A DNA stretch of 64,000 bases, taken from Archegozetes longisetosus (taxonomy: Eukaryota; Arthropoda; Arachnida; Sarcoptiformes; Trhypochthoniidae). A program made the translations under genes and the position numbers. Each line of letters starts with the position of its first letter. Position 1 is the stretch's first letter. The notes beneath the pieces were generated by a model, which worked only from the letters and a program-made list of their open reading frames with translations, searched no databases and had not been told where the DNA came from. Positions 37,640 to 49,758 of this stretch are shown piece after piece. The stretch lies in assembly GCA_018873245.2 (NCBI GenBank), contig JAEMBT020000007.1:8687129-8751128 (forward strand). The letters run 5' to 3'.

Positions 37640-39206
37640 TTATAATGGAGTTGTAGTTACTGAGGAATCGGGAAATAAACTGTGATAATGAATGACTGGA
37701 ACATAGGCTGCAGTTACCAAACGACCTGTGATTAGAAAATAAAATTATAATTATTTAATCATTTTCAATCATTTAAATTTTAATTATTTTAACAAAGTAT
37801 TTGAGACCAACCTGCAAACCATCGTCCGTGAAGAGCAGTGACAGAAGCAGCTGCCGCCGCTATAGTGGGACATTTCACATAAACATCTCCTTTCGAGGCC
37901 TTGTCTACGAAAACATGAAGACATCCACCGTGTTTTCTACATTCTTCAATCACATCATTTTTGATCTCCTCGGGCCAATTCGGGTTTGTCTCAGTTTCGG
38001 GATCAAACATATTGTTAAGCATAAAACATTGCGTTGCAATTGTCGGAGCGCTTGAATTGTTAGTTGTGGTCGTATTGTTGGTAGTCATAGCTGCAGCGGC
38101 CGCTGCGTTGCTCATCTGTAGGGCAGTGACTGCCGCCTGCGGCAATTGAATACCAGTTCCTTCTGCTAATTTGGCCATTAATTGAAGTCTACCAGTAGTA
38201 CCCAAATCAATGCCCGTTCGGTCCAATTCATCAGAATCTAACACAGATGGGCCTTGAATTAGTTCAGTTCGCTCAGTCACATGATTCACTTTCATTGGTC
38301 TTCCCGCCAACTCAAACCCATTCAGTTGTTCCAATGCTTTCTTAGCATCCTCTGAGTCATGAAAACTGATGAAACCATAACCTTTGGATCGACCGGTCTC
38401 GAGATCACGCATTAGTTCTATTTTGTCGATTCGTCCAAAAGGTTCGAATATTCCTCTTAGCATCTCTTCGGTTATATTGAAATGAAGTGATCCGACATAT
38501 AGTCTCATCGGACCAGTAAAACCCCTCTGAACAGTAGTTGAAGAAGCAGCCACTCTATTCTTCTCTGCTTGTGTCGGCTGTATTACTATCGGAACTCCGC
38601 AAAGTTTTTGTCCCGAAAGCGCTAACGCCAACGGAACTGACGAAATGTCATAGAATTCTATATAAGCAATACCTTTGTGTCTACGAGTCTTATTATCCAT
38701 TATGAGTCTAACTTCTCTCACTTTTCCAACAGAATTGAAAAAATCTTCTAAATCTCTGACTCTAATTCTTGCCGCTAATTGCATGCAAAATACTGTTCTC
38801 TGATCTCTCTCTTCAGCTGGTAATTCATCATATGGTTTCAGTGGACTTCTCGATCGTGACCGACCATATCGTCTTCCATTTCCCCATCGGTCCCAACGTT
38901 GAGGCGATCGTCGACTCCTATCTTTACTCTTGCTTCTACTCTTTCTGCGCCTCTCTCTGTCACGACTTTTACTTTTTGATCGTCGCTCGCGACTTCTACT
39001 TTTTCGGCGACGTTCTCTACTTCTGTCACGTTCCTTACTTCTGTCACGTTCCTTACTTCTGTCGCGTTCCTTACTTCTGTCGCGTTCCTTACTTTTGTCG
39101 CGTTCCCTGCTTCTGTCACGTTCTCGGTTTCTCTCTTTATCTCTTTCTCGTTCCCTTTCTTTTTCTTTCTCTTTTTTCTCTTTCTCTTTCTCTTTCTCTT
39201 TCTCTT

Positions 39207-39237
<31 letters not shown>

Positions 39238-41121
39238 TCTCCTTCTCTCTCTCTCTATCTCTGTCTCTGCTTCTACTTCTTCTGCTCCGTTCACGATCTC
39301 TACTCCTATCCCTTTTGCGATCTCTGTCCCTGTCTCTATCTCTGTCTCTGTCTCTGTCCCTATCTCGGTCTCTGTCTCTATCTCGGTCTCTATCTCTATC
39401 CCTATCCCTACTTCTGCTTCGTCTTCGTTTTCTGAAATATTCAAATTTAATAAATCTATTGAAACATTCAAATCTTAGTCAATAGATAATTTGAATAATA
39501 CCTGTCTTTGTCTCGATCCGACTTCTCCTTTTCCTTTTCAGAGCCATTAACAGCCGTCACTGAAGCGAAATCCTGAATATGACATCAATTTGATACCAAA
39601 CGTAGCATTTGTGTGATTAGGGGAAGGATTAATGCGTTTGAGGAATTGGGAAAAAAGTAAAAAACATACATTTTAGTTAATGCCAATCATGGAAGTAAAG
39701 CGGAAACGAGTCATATTTGTCGCTTAAATTATTTATTTTCAATTATCTTTTGTTACCCCAAAACTTGAGGCAAGTTTTCAATCAATGGCAAGTTATTCGA
39801 ATGTCTAGAAAAAAATAAGATAATCCTAACAATGTCTCTGATATAACAACAGCAAACATTCAATTCAGTGCTTGAAATTGTTGTTTATCGCAGCCTATAT
39901 AATACTTATAAAATCAATTTGATTAAAATACTCGTAAAGTCAGTTAATTACACACATTACTCAATATGAGAGATGACAACTTCAAACACTAATATTAAAT
40001 GGAAAACATATTCAACACAAGCGAACGAAACACTCAACTCAAACACTTTCATCCGAACCACTCTCTCATCTAAAAACTCATCTAAGCCACTCTCTCATTT
40101 GAATGACTCTTTCATCCGAATCAGTCTCTCATTAATGAAATGCGATTCATTCAAAAAGATTGAGTCCTAAGCACTCATACTCTATCATTCTCTTCAATTG
40201 ACAAAACAATCAATTTGTGAAGTGAGACAAGTTGTCTGTGAGATGGTCTCTGTCCGGGTCTGTGCCTCTTTTGCCATAAGCCATATAAAGCCCCTGAGGT
40301 ATGATAAGGAATACAACGCTTTAGCATTGATTTATATATTTCTTAAAATTCAAAATTTGCTTTGTTTTGACACAATTAACATACTTATAGATTAAGAGAC
40401 TTATCAAATACATTAATGACTTATAATTAATCACTCGTTTTCTATATTCATCCAAACCAATTGAAAAACTCCTGTTTATTCCTAAAAATACAAACAAATC
40501 AATTCATGAGACTATTGTCTCAATACAATTGAATGCATAAGAACTTTATAGAAATTTTTTTGTAACCTGTTCATTGTTCAAACACTTAGAAAATGTCGCA
40601 AAAGTTAGTTCTTAACAATTTTTATACTCATTATTGAAACACAGCTTTGAACAAATTTCATATAAAGTCCTATCAGCTAAATATTAATCATTGATTTAAA
40701 TTGAAAGCTTTGAGACTTAGTGAGAACGAGTGATTTTCATATATGACAATAATGTTAAGTAATTATCATTTATGAACAAATTAATAATTCATTTGCGCTC
40801 CTATTGTTGTATGCGTTCAAAAGTTGATAAACGATTATTGATATAAACGAAAACACGTCGTATTATAAATAATGCCATTTCTTTGAATACTTTACTCGTC
40901 ATACAAACCATTTGACCACAATTTGATTAAATATTGAATAAAAACTTAGTGAAATCCATGTATTGTATGATAGATTATATAAATATGAGTTTAACTCATA
41001 ATAATATTATAAATACGATTAGGAAAATATTGACAAAAACCTTCAGTCGATTGATCAATACCTTAACTGACGGCATATACGGCGCCTCAAGCATTGCCTC
41101 CACGTCCAAGTCTTCTGCCAT
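37640..41121 (-). CDS. RBM39: RBM39/CAPER splicing factor with internal frame conflict
   Basis: Exons in coding order: 41062-41121 (MAEDLDVEAMLEAPYMPSVK), 39502-39572, 37812-39431 and 37640-37725, all with GT-AG introns. Domains: an Arg/Asp- and Arg/Ser-rich N-terminus; RRM1 (TVFCMQLAARIRVRDLEDFF); RRM2 (MRLYVGSLHFNITEEMLRGI); linker LDSDELDRTGIDLGTTG; and a C-terminal U2AF-homology RRM (ATQCFMLNNMFDP to HGRWFAG). The last exon adds GRLVTAAYVPVIHYH. RBM39 is a nuclear U2AF65-like splicing factor and coactivator that binds SF3B1 ULMs. The four exons total 1837 nt, one more than a multiple of three: exons 1-2 set an R-D repeat frame that hits a stop after the GAGAAA microsatellite, whereas the RRMs are in another frame. 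A microsatellite indel or an undetected intron must reconcile them. Expected product about 611 aa. Confidence 0.93.
39136..39240. repeat. Hexanucleotide (CTTTCT)n microsatellite inside RBM39
   Basis: About eight perfect hexamers with imperfect flanks, reading GAGAAA on the coding strand and encoding Glu-Lys or Arg-Glu runs depending on frame. This is where the RBM39 reading frames disagree. Confidence 0.9.
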
Positions 41122-42133
41122 GGCTTCTTCTGCTATTTCAGAATCAGAATTATTTAGTTATACAGTTAATACTAAATAATTTTATACTATTTAATCACAA
41201 TCACTTCTTCGACCAGCTCGATCGACACTTTAATGGCTTCTCTTTACATAAAGCACGTCATCAATTTGATAAGTCTTGTCAATAATTGTACCAGTTTAAT
41301 TACTTTTCATTTTTGTTAGTCAATCGATGTGCTCTAATTGTAAAACGCTTCGATTTTTGCGGTTATGTTCACTAAAATGATTCTGATTTTACAACAAGCT
41401 TAAGAAGAAGTCACTCGTTATAGTCTTCAACTTGAACGTAATCTATGTTAGTTCTGAAAAAACTCCTCTATTCACAAAAATGAGGTTAGATGCAAAAATG
41501 AATCGAAGCGACTAAACGATAGCGATAGCGATGTTAACAGAACTTGTTATGAAAAAAATTGCAACAGCTTTCTCAAATCTTGCTCAACGGTTTAGTAACT
41601 GCAAATCGTATTAAAGTCGTATTTAAGTTGTCCACTTAGAAAATTATATAAATCGTAAACTAATTATTCATTCAACAACTTTCTTCAGTTAAAACTTAAA
41701 CATTTAGTCACAATTTAAAAGTTACTTCATTTGAAAACTTGAGATAACTTTCTAAGTTCAGAAAACTTTTCCAATAGAACTCTAGAGAACTTTTCTGAAA
41801 ACTGAATCAGGTTTAATTTACAATATGTATTATAATAAGCATTCAACACTACTGAGTAACACATTGAACAATAAAAACAGGTTTGAGCTTAATTTTTCCC
41901 AATCAATAGATAAGTAAGAAAATTAATGTGATTCCACTGTTATTTAGACTCTAAAATCACTTATAAAATGACACATATGGCATAAAATCGCTATAATTGG
42001 TGGCAAAGCATTCAAGTATTATAAAAATGTTGTCTTCGTCAAACTAACAAGTAAAATGACTTAAATATAAGTTTAAATTATTGAATATTAAGTGAAAGCT
42101 CAGAACACACTAACTCATCGATACAACAAACAG
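41122..42133. other. Upstream flank of RBM39
   Basis: AT-rich sequence that should hold the RBM39 promoter and 5' UTR. No further exon, ORF or RNA gene is supported. Confidence 0.5.
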
Positions 42134-42702
42134 TCAATAAATTAATACTAAGTCTCTCAAAGTCTGCGTTTTACTAAACTTAGATACAAATTGACAATTA
42201 CTGAACTTTTGACATGGATTTAGGCGACTATTTGTGTGAAGCATCAACTTTTGAAATAAAGCTGAGAATTGATTTGACAAATTGAGATCAGAGTTGGGAA
42301 CTAGCACTTCAATACATTGTCTTTCACTGCATTCAGAATCCATTGTTTGCAAACCTTTTCACTTTTATTCAACTCAAAACTCATTTCTTTCAATATTTTA
42401 TCAAACAATTAACAATCAATTTTTTCGCAATTCTGTTTTTGGCAATTCTTCAGTACAGCTTGGATATGATTGAAATACATTCCAAAGATTTTTGAACTCC
42501 AAGTGCATTGACTCCTGATTTGAAGAATTTGAACACAATTGAAGTGTTGTTCATTTGTTTACTTACGTATTAGAAATGCATTTGAATAAATTATACATTT
42601 AGCCCAACTGCGAAGCATCTTTCTAATCGTGTTATTAGGCTTATTTGTCTTTGAGCCAATTGTTTGACTCATTTCTTTAATAAATAGTTGTTTTGCTGTC
42701 AT
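42134..42702 (-). CDS. Candidate two-exon small gene, unrecognised
   Basis: Exon 1, 42567-42702, starts MTAKQLFIKEM and ends at a textbook GTAAGT donor. Exon 2, 42134-42354, follows an AAAAG acceptor of the kind used elsewhere in this window. The phase-1 join is open and gives 118 aa. The first segment stays open further upstream to a strong acceptor (CTTTCTCCCCAG, about 42745), itself preceded by a GTAAGTG donor about 45 bp away, which would make a spliced 5' leader. The protein has several Cys, no signal peptide and no known motif. Support is from splice-site quality and open frame only. Confidence 0.3.
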
Positions 42703-44829
42703 TTGTTTGTAATGATTCCTCAAACAATTAATTAACACATTATATAGCTGGGGAGAAAGTGTTGAACCCAAATGTGACTTATTTTGATCACTTACTCTAA
42801 TATATTATCGTTTTTAATGCTATACAATCAATAATCTGAATAACGCTTAAGCCTTAAGGGCCACGCGTGAGCTTTTGAACAACAAAGCTCTGACACTTTT
42901 GAAATAAAAGTTTCGTAGACACTAGAGTTAACTAAAATTTCTATGAATTTAATTGAAGCTTTGAAGCAGTTCTAAATTAATATTTTAAACAGTGATTTAA
43001 ATGTATAGAGAAGATTCGGGACTAACTACAGTCTCGCATTAGTGTGAGACTTTAAGACATTGATCTATAATCTCGCACTAGTACGAGATTATAGCGAATG
43101 CGTGCCGGAGCTGCTAAAGTCTCGCACTAATATTAGTTATAGGAGATTAAGTACTATGTGGTACTAACTTTACAGTTAATGAGCTTATTGCAGTTGTTAA
43201 ATTAATTAATTTATTATTCATATTCAAATGATCATTTCAGGTATTTATGTTAAGATCAATAAATTGAATGCGAAAAAGTCATGAATTAATGCAATTATAA
43301 GCGTTGTTTTAAAACGTGCGATAACATCAAAGCATGTCATACAAACTATAAACTAAACTTTTTATTTGAATCAAAAAAGTTCATCAAAACATTTTCGCAG
43401 CATTCTATTGCAACTTTTTACTAATTAGGCATTTTCAGGTTTGATCAATTGAAACTTTTTTAGTTTAATGAACTAATAGGTATTTGAAATTTTAAAAATT
43501 AGAAATTAGAGAAGTTAGTTGAAAATTATATTTTTATTCAACGGTTCTCCTGAAAGTGAATCGAAACAATGAATTGTCATAATTTCAGAGGTTTATACGC
43601 AAAAAGCTTCAGAAACTGTAAATCACATATAAATTTATCTAAAAGATGGAATTTAATACATTTTTAAAATTAAAAAATTTATACTCACTTTGAATTTATT
43701 TTAATTCAAACAAAAAACTCAATCATAAGTTGAAAACTGTTAGAGAAAGGAGTGCATAAAATAGTTTCATTTTCAAGTTAACATCTGAAGTATTTGTGAG
43801 CTTTGCTAAATCAGAATTTTTATAGAAACGTTTCTAGGGTTTCTACAGTATAGAGACCAAAAGACCCTTTTTAACTTCTTACTCAATATCGAGTTGTTCT
43901 CAAAATTTCAACGGTTGACTCTCATGATTTATGCAAAGTTGTTTTTGGTCACAATAGGACAAGTTTAAAAATGTTGACGGCTATAACGATTTTTAGTGTT
44001 TTTTGGTGGTTTTGGTACAATTAAATTAGTTGAAGATGAACCCTAAATTTCATATGAATTAGTGGTATTTAAAATCTATGAACTTAGTGCTGAAAGTAAA
44101 ATTAAGGTTTTAACCAATAAACATTCCTCTAGTGATAAAACTTTTAATAATTAATTAGACAATACGAGTACTAATACAATTATTTTGAAATACTCTTTTA
44201 ATTTAGTATTAGCAAATTTTACATTAGTAGTAACTTAGCATTAGCATTAGTAGATCTAAAGCATCTCACTGGTGCTGATTCTAGATCTAGCCCATAGAAT
44301 CCTTTGACGAACTCTGGTTCTTTAATAATCTAACTATGACTTCAAGCCTAAAAGATACAGTAAGACCTGTTCAAATTTCGCATGTAATTAGAAGGTTTTT
44401 AAAAATAGACTGAGTAAATCTGCAGAAAGTGAAGGCTTATTCTTTATTTTTAAACCATTCAACTATCTGTTAAAGTTGGACAGGTTCAACTATATACACT
44501 ATTACCGTTACAGTTAATAGATTTTTAATGCCTATATATCAGAGACATCAAAAAGCTAAAGAATCGTTTGATCACATATCACACATAATAAACCTTAAAA
44601 TCATACATAACTAAATTGTAATTGATAAATTTGCATGCATAATAATCAAAACTTTGTCGAATAACTTTGAGGTTTTATTCTTATGTTAGATTTGCACGAA
44701 TTTCAATTTACAAAAGCTATCACCAGTTAATGCACTTAAACCAGTAAAAGTAATAAATTATGAAAAAAATCGAAGTCAAAACAAGCAAAAATTGTTTTGA
44801 ATAACGAGTTTAAAGCTCATTAACCATTG
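42703..44829. other. Intergenic with palindrome cluster
   Basis: AT-rich. No gene is recognised. Contains the palindromic elements at 43031-43140, listed separately. Confidence 0.5.
43031..43140. repeat. Cluster of three related palindromic elements
   Basis: 43031-43050 is a near-perfect 20-bp palindrome. 43065-43094 is a 30-bp palindrome with 11-bp perfect arms (CTATAATCTCG and CGAGATTATAG). 43119-43140 is a half-copy beginning GTCTCGCACTAAT. All share the core CTCGCAYTAGT or CTCGCACTAAT. Confidence 0.8.
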
Positions 44830-45159
44830 TTACCATCCACCTCCATGACCTCCTCCGTGTCCAGTATTTCCCTGCCAGTAATATCGATTACTATGCCCAC
44901 CACCGCTATTATGTTTTGATGGACTATAAACAAAATTTTTGATATCAATTAGTTTTTATACATCTAAATTCTGAGCTAAATAATTTACACGTGATGGTGA
45001 TTTATGCTCCAACTTCCACCGCTTCCTCCATGTCCCTGATACCCAGCAAACGCAAAAGCAAAGAAAAGTGCAAATACGGAGCAAATCTATATTTTAGGAG
45101 AGAATTTTAAGATTAACCAAAAACTACAAAGCTTTTCTACTCACAAATGTCAGTTTCAT
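44830..45159 (-). CDS. Secreted Gly/His-rich peptide
   Basis: Rebuilt from splice sites: exons 45145-45159 (15 nt, five codons, MKLTF), 44999-45087 and 44830-44923. Introns are 57 and 75 bp with GTGAGT and GTAAAT donors and ATATAG and TTATAG acceptors; all phases fit and the product is 65 aa. A clear signal peptide (MKLTFICSVFALFFAFAFA) precedes a mature peptide starting GYQGHGG, which is rich in Gly, His, Ser and Tyr with no Cys and ends GHGGGHGGGW. Glycine-rich secreted peptides of arthropods include antimicrobial peptides (acanthoscurrin and ctenidin types) and cuticle or silk components. Which applies here cannot be told from sequence; the His content would also allow metal binding. A TATA-like box and TCAGT initiator precede it. 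Confidence 0.8.
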
Positions 45160-46332
45160 GTCTAACGGAACTTTTCTATTGAATAAGTTACTGAGTAATG
45201 GTTAGAATTGATAAAAATGTTTCTTTTTATACTATTGTAGTTGTATTAAAGCAAGTTTGAAAGTACACCCATTTGGCGAAACTAATTATTTCTTACTTTT
45301 CTAATTAAAGTTAAATATTATTCTTTTGACATTTCAATCAATTGTCTTTAAAATGCGTAGAAAATTTGAATATTAATAATTTTATTTTAAAAAATTTTTA
45401 AATTAGCTCAAAGTGATAGCTAACTGAGCGTGTAGTCATAACTGCAATAGGAAGTTAAAAACCTTTCCAATTATTAATGTGCTAATAGACATAATAAATC
45501 TCTACTGTTTCACTTATACAGACTTTGTAACTAATTTGTAGGCATTTAGTTTCATATGATTTGCTATTTTCACGCAAATTAGAGCATTGAAATTTTTAAT
45601 ATATCTAATCATATTAAATATATAAGAACAAAAGTCTAAAACAATAAATTTTATGAAAATATTTCAAATTTCAAGTATTGTCACACTCTTATAATTACAA
45701 TTGAATTCGGTACAAATGTAGCATAAAGTTAAGCTACAGTAAAGAAATAAATTTATGAAAATGACACTTTAAAATTGAATATAGACTCATTATTCTTACT
45801 GACTTTTATGCTCAGAATCAACTTTGCAGTCAAACAATATTTCTGAAAAATACTAATAACGATGATATCCCTTTCAATAGAACATTTGGGTAGAATTGGC
45901 ATTAATTAACTTTTATACTTATACTTTGTTATTGTAATTGAATACGAAACAGGAGAATTAGGCTCAAAACCAATAATATTCTCAAGTCATCTTTACATAG
46001 TATTTTGTATCAATGGTTTAGCTAAACTAAAGGAGACGACATCAAAATTAGTTGGAAATACTTTTAAAATATCTGATAAACCAAAAAAGTGAGCATGCTA
46101 GTAATCTTTTATAGCTACGCAATAGTAAGTCTAGATTTTTAAGATCCAGTTACTTAAATAACAAAACAAAACTAAGATAAATGACAAATTTTTATTGAAA
46201 ACTTAATTGATATAAAATCAGAAAGATTGTAATGAATATTTGATTAAATGCATAAATAAATGCGATTTATAAATTTATAATTTACAACAATGTAATGATA
46301 TGTTAATAAATAAAATGATGGTGTCAGCGCAG
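45160..46332. other. Spacer between the two secreted-peptide genes
   Basis: AT-rich. The left end is the promoter of the Gly/His-rich peptide gene; the right end is the 3' flank of the second peptide gene. No further spliced peptide gene was found here by eye. Confidence 0.5.
45190..45231 (-). promoter_or_regulatory. Core promoter of the Gly/His-rich peptide gene
   Basis: TATAAAAA at 45224-45231 and a TCAGT initiator-like motif at 45190-45194, about 35 nt upstream of the ATG. TATA-to-initiator spacing is slightly longer than usual. Confidence 0.45.
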
Positions 46333-46802
46333 TTATATTCCGTATACATCTGCGTGAGATCCAGACAGAGGATTACCGCGAACTACTCCCGCAGACAAGA
46401 TATCGTGTTTTCGAGAGTACCCACTGATTTGTCTTGAAGGATGATCAGAAAAGGGCGCCATCCAGAATGGCTTCACTATTCCATACGTAGGCCAACCGTA
46501 ACTCTCAAAATATCCAATCGATGCTTCGGATGATTTGAATAATAGTGCAAAACCACATAAACAAATTATGATAGTCTAAGTGAGTAAAAGTCAGAATGGT
46601 TTCAAAACTCAAATAAAATTCAATATTATCTTAGATTCTTAGTCATAGAATAAAAGTCTAGGATTTTACTTGTGAGATATCAAATACTCACTATTTTATT
46701 CCTATTATCAGGAATTATATTAGATATCAAATAATATGTTATACAAGGAATCTATAAAACAGAATCAATTTATCAAAAGGTACTTACACTTGCTCTGACC
46801 AT
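46333..46802 (-). CDS. Small secreted peptide, second of pair
   Basis: Rebuilt from splice sites: exon 1 is 46788-46802 (15 nt, MVRAS) with a GTAAGT donor. Exon 2 is 46333-46575 after a CACTTAG acceptor. The 212-bp intron is phase 0 and the product is 85 aa. A signal peptide (MVRASTIIICLCGFALLFKS, cut likely after SSEA) precedes a mature chain beginning SIGYFESYGWPTYG. It continues through PFWMAPFSDHPSRQ and ends SHADVYGI, with no Cys in the mature part. No known family is recognised. The gene shares with its neighbour the orientation, small size and the unusual 15-nt first coding exon that splits the signal peptide, but the mature sequences are not alike. A TATA-like element lies about 100 nt upstream of the ATG. 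Confidence 0.75.
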
Positions 46803-46901
46803 TTTGAAGAATCGAATAAGATTCTAAGCTTGAGAAAACTTCAATGATTTCAGATATGAAAGTTTGAGATGAAGAATAGAAAACGAACAGACTTGGATGA
46901 G

Positions 46902-46910
46902 TATATATAT
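46902..46910 (-). promoter_or_regulatory. TATA-like element of the second peptide gene
   Basis: TATATATA about 100 nt upstream of the ATG, in the right orientation and at a plausible distance for a short 5' UTR. Confidence 0.4.
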
Positions 46911-49758
46911 CAGAAAAAGTGACCCAACGTTGGTGAATGATTGAGAATAGGTCTTCAGAGTTGATCCGCCCATTTACCTCAGATGTTTTACATTCTGGTG
47001 GCCTTTTATTTTCTCTGACATTTAGTTGACGATATTGTGTACGCAAATCGACCCCAACAGCTTCTAAGTTGTCTTAACCTTCATTGGACTGACAAAGCCT
47101 TGTTTCAAGAGCTATCAGTGAAAGTGATGGTTTACTGCCTTAAGGCGTCACGTAATTCAGTTCAGTTCATCTCTTAAACTTTCGATATTAACCAACAAAA
47201 CATGCTAGCATTACTCAGCTTTCACTCTCGCTATCCGACCTCCAAAATACAAAGTGGTTTCTAGCTTTTATGGGTCAATGTGGCTAATTTGACCTCCTTA
47301 CATTCCCGACTTATTTTCTACTTTCTTGGCTTAATTTCGTAATTAAAGCTAAATAAGAGGAAAGTTTTGTTAAATTATAAATACTCAGTTCACCCTACAA
47401 TTGATGAGCATTTTTGAAAACACATCTATATGACTGATTCACAAGTCATTTTTTCATTTCATTTGTTTGTGTCAACAGTATTGGTGTAATAACTTTCTCA
47501 CCATCAACAACTGCATCGGTGTGTTTTCTCACTTTGAAATCTTTTCACAGCTTTAGTTTCATGTGTTTTGGTTACGTTTTTCGGTTCTTTTCTACTCCTT
47601 ATGTTACTGCATATATCAATCTTTTGTTAAATCTTCCAATTCATGGATATTTAAGTGTCATCAATTTTTCGGATATTGTTAAGGACTTTCAGTTGCAACA
47701 ACATATTTATTACTAGTACTTCATCAAGATAGTGATCAATCGTAGAAATAGTATTGTTCAACTTTTCAATCAATACTTGATTTATTGAGAAAATGTGTCT
47801 TATATTTTATTGATTTAAATGCTATTATAAGATAAAGAAAATTTAAAAATTCAAGAAGGTTTATGACATGTTTGCTATCAGTTAATGAATAATAAACATA
47901 ATAAAAAAGGTAATCAAGTTTTGCGCTTATGGCATAACGAAAACTAGTTTAATCATCAGTTAGTTAGACCGCAATACTCTTTCAATGAACTACTGAACTT
48001 TGGAGAGGTTATGGTTTTTTATTCATACAATACTCAATACTTTTATTCAATAACATATAATTTCAAACTTTCAATTTCTAAGGTCTCTCTCTCTCTCTCT
48101 CTCTCTATCAATTGTTAAACCTTTAGCTAACCTACTAAATGCCTGAGAATTTATCGCTTCACTGATAATTAGTTATAAGTGCTTACATTTAATTTCTGTT
48201 TTTTTTCGTTCAACATTTTCGATAGTAAGTGATGATAAATCACTAAACTATCGTTTACTATCTAAAAACTTGAAATGTTGGTCACATGCAAATTTAATAT
48301 TAGAGAGATTAGGAGAACTTATAAACTATCTCAAAAGAAAAATTCATTTTTTAAATCTGAAATATTTTCATTTTACCGTTAGTTCTTGTTCATATCAATA
48401 TTTTTATTCTATCAGAACATGTAATAATTTTTCAGATTTCACTAAATCTGTATTTGAGTTTAGAAGTAGTGAAATTTTATAACTTTGTTAACTGGTGTGT
48501 GTTAAAACTTTCTAACGGTTTACTTGAAATTGTAAAGTCTTTATCTCTATTCCAATATCACAACTAAAGCGGTATGTGTAAAAATTCACGTAATGCTCAA
48601 TTATTCTCTTAGGCTATAGACCAAAGATTCATATAACATAAGACGACCTCAATTTAAAAGGTCATTTCAGAAATTCAGACAGCACTAAAGAGCAACAAAA
48701 AATTAAACTTGAGTGTGAATAATTAACGTATAACTACTATTCGGTCGAAAGTCTATTCTACTATGAGCTAAGAGTCAGCACACAATTTTACGCGTTTTGA
48801 AATTCTTAAGTTGTTTATTATCCTTATTGCCATTTACTTTCGGTTCACAAAACATTTCATAACAAACACGTAAGTTTAAGAGATGGTTCAAGTATACTTC
48901 AGCCAGTTCTTCGTTGGACGAACTCGTGAAAATACTTTTAAGCTATATGAAATTTTATAATTTGAATGTTATTTTTCATTCGATGTACGAATTTTGCTCA
49001 AGTAAAATAAATTAAATTTATTTTTACCCAAAAATTACACTCGTTTAGTTTGAGCTTAATATGATTTACAGACTACTTGATTAAAGATGACTTGAAATAC
49101 TTATTACTTGAAATTTCTGATAGAAATTCATCCTTTCGTAGCTTATGGTCATTTAAGTATGTTTTGAAAAATGATATTGATTTTGGTATGATTTGTTGAG
49201 CTTAATTCTAAATTGAATGATCGAAATTCATGAAAGTAAGTAATATGTGAAACACCAATAAAATCTAGCTTTATATTTAAAATGCTTATTCATTTGTTCG
49301 TTTTTCATTTAATCTAGTTAAAAGTTTGCGTTTATTCAAAAGTTCATTAAGCTCTTTGAGACCTTAAAAGTAGACAATTTTCACTATTTTAGATTTTAAG
49401 TTTGCGAAAGATTGAAGTACTGTACAAAAGATGCATCAATTTTATGAAAATATGTTAATTATTGTTAAATATTTTGATGAGTTAGACTTTAAAAAAGTTG
49501 ATTGAAGAAAAAAACCGTGATCGTCTCTCTGAAATGAAAAACTGTATTAAATTGGCACCAAATATATGAATGAACGTTAAGAATAAAGCGAGCGCAAAGT
49601 GAACGCATGCGCACAAGAGAATAAAATGACTACAATTTAATTGATAAAAAGAAGAAATCAAATAAATTGTTTTATTAATTATTTATCAGTAAATAAACGG
49701 AGCAGTATTTATTAAACTTAAATTAAGTATAAAGTAACTCAAGCATAAGACAATTGAC
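46911..49758. other. Intergenic, no gene recognised
   Basis: About 2.8 kb of AT-rich DNA between the peptide gene and SS18. It contains a CT microsatellite. No conserved ORF or RNA gene was seen. Confidence 0.55.
48084..48106. repeat. (TC)n microsatellite
   Basis: Pure TC dinucleotide run of about 23 nt. Confidence 0.9.

Noticed and set aside
38769..39485. Long plus-strand ORFs rich in Ser, Leu and Phe opposite RBM39
   Set aside because: They are antisense shadows of the purine-rich RS/ER repeat of RBM39 and have no independent support.
46765..47046. 93-codon minus-strand ORF upstream of the second peptide gene
   Set aside because: It covers the TATA element and 5' UTR of that gene and runs through its first exon in another frame.
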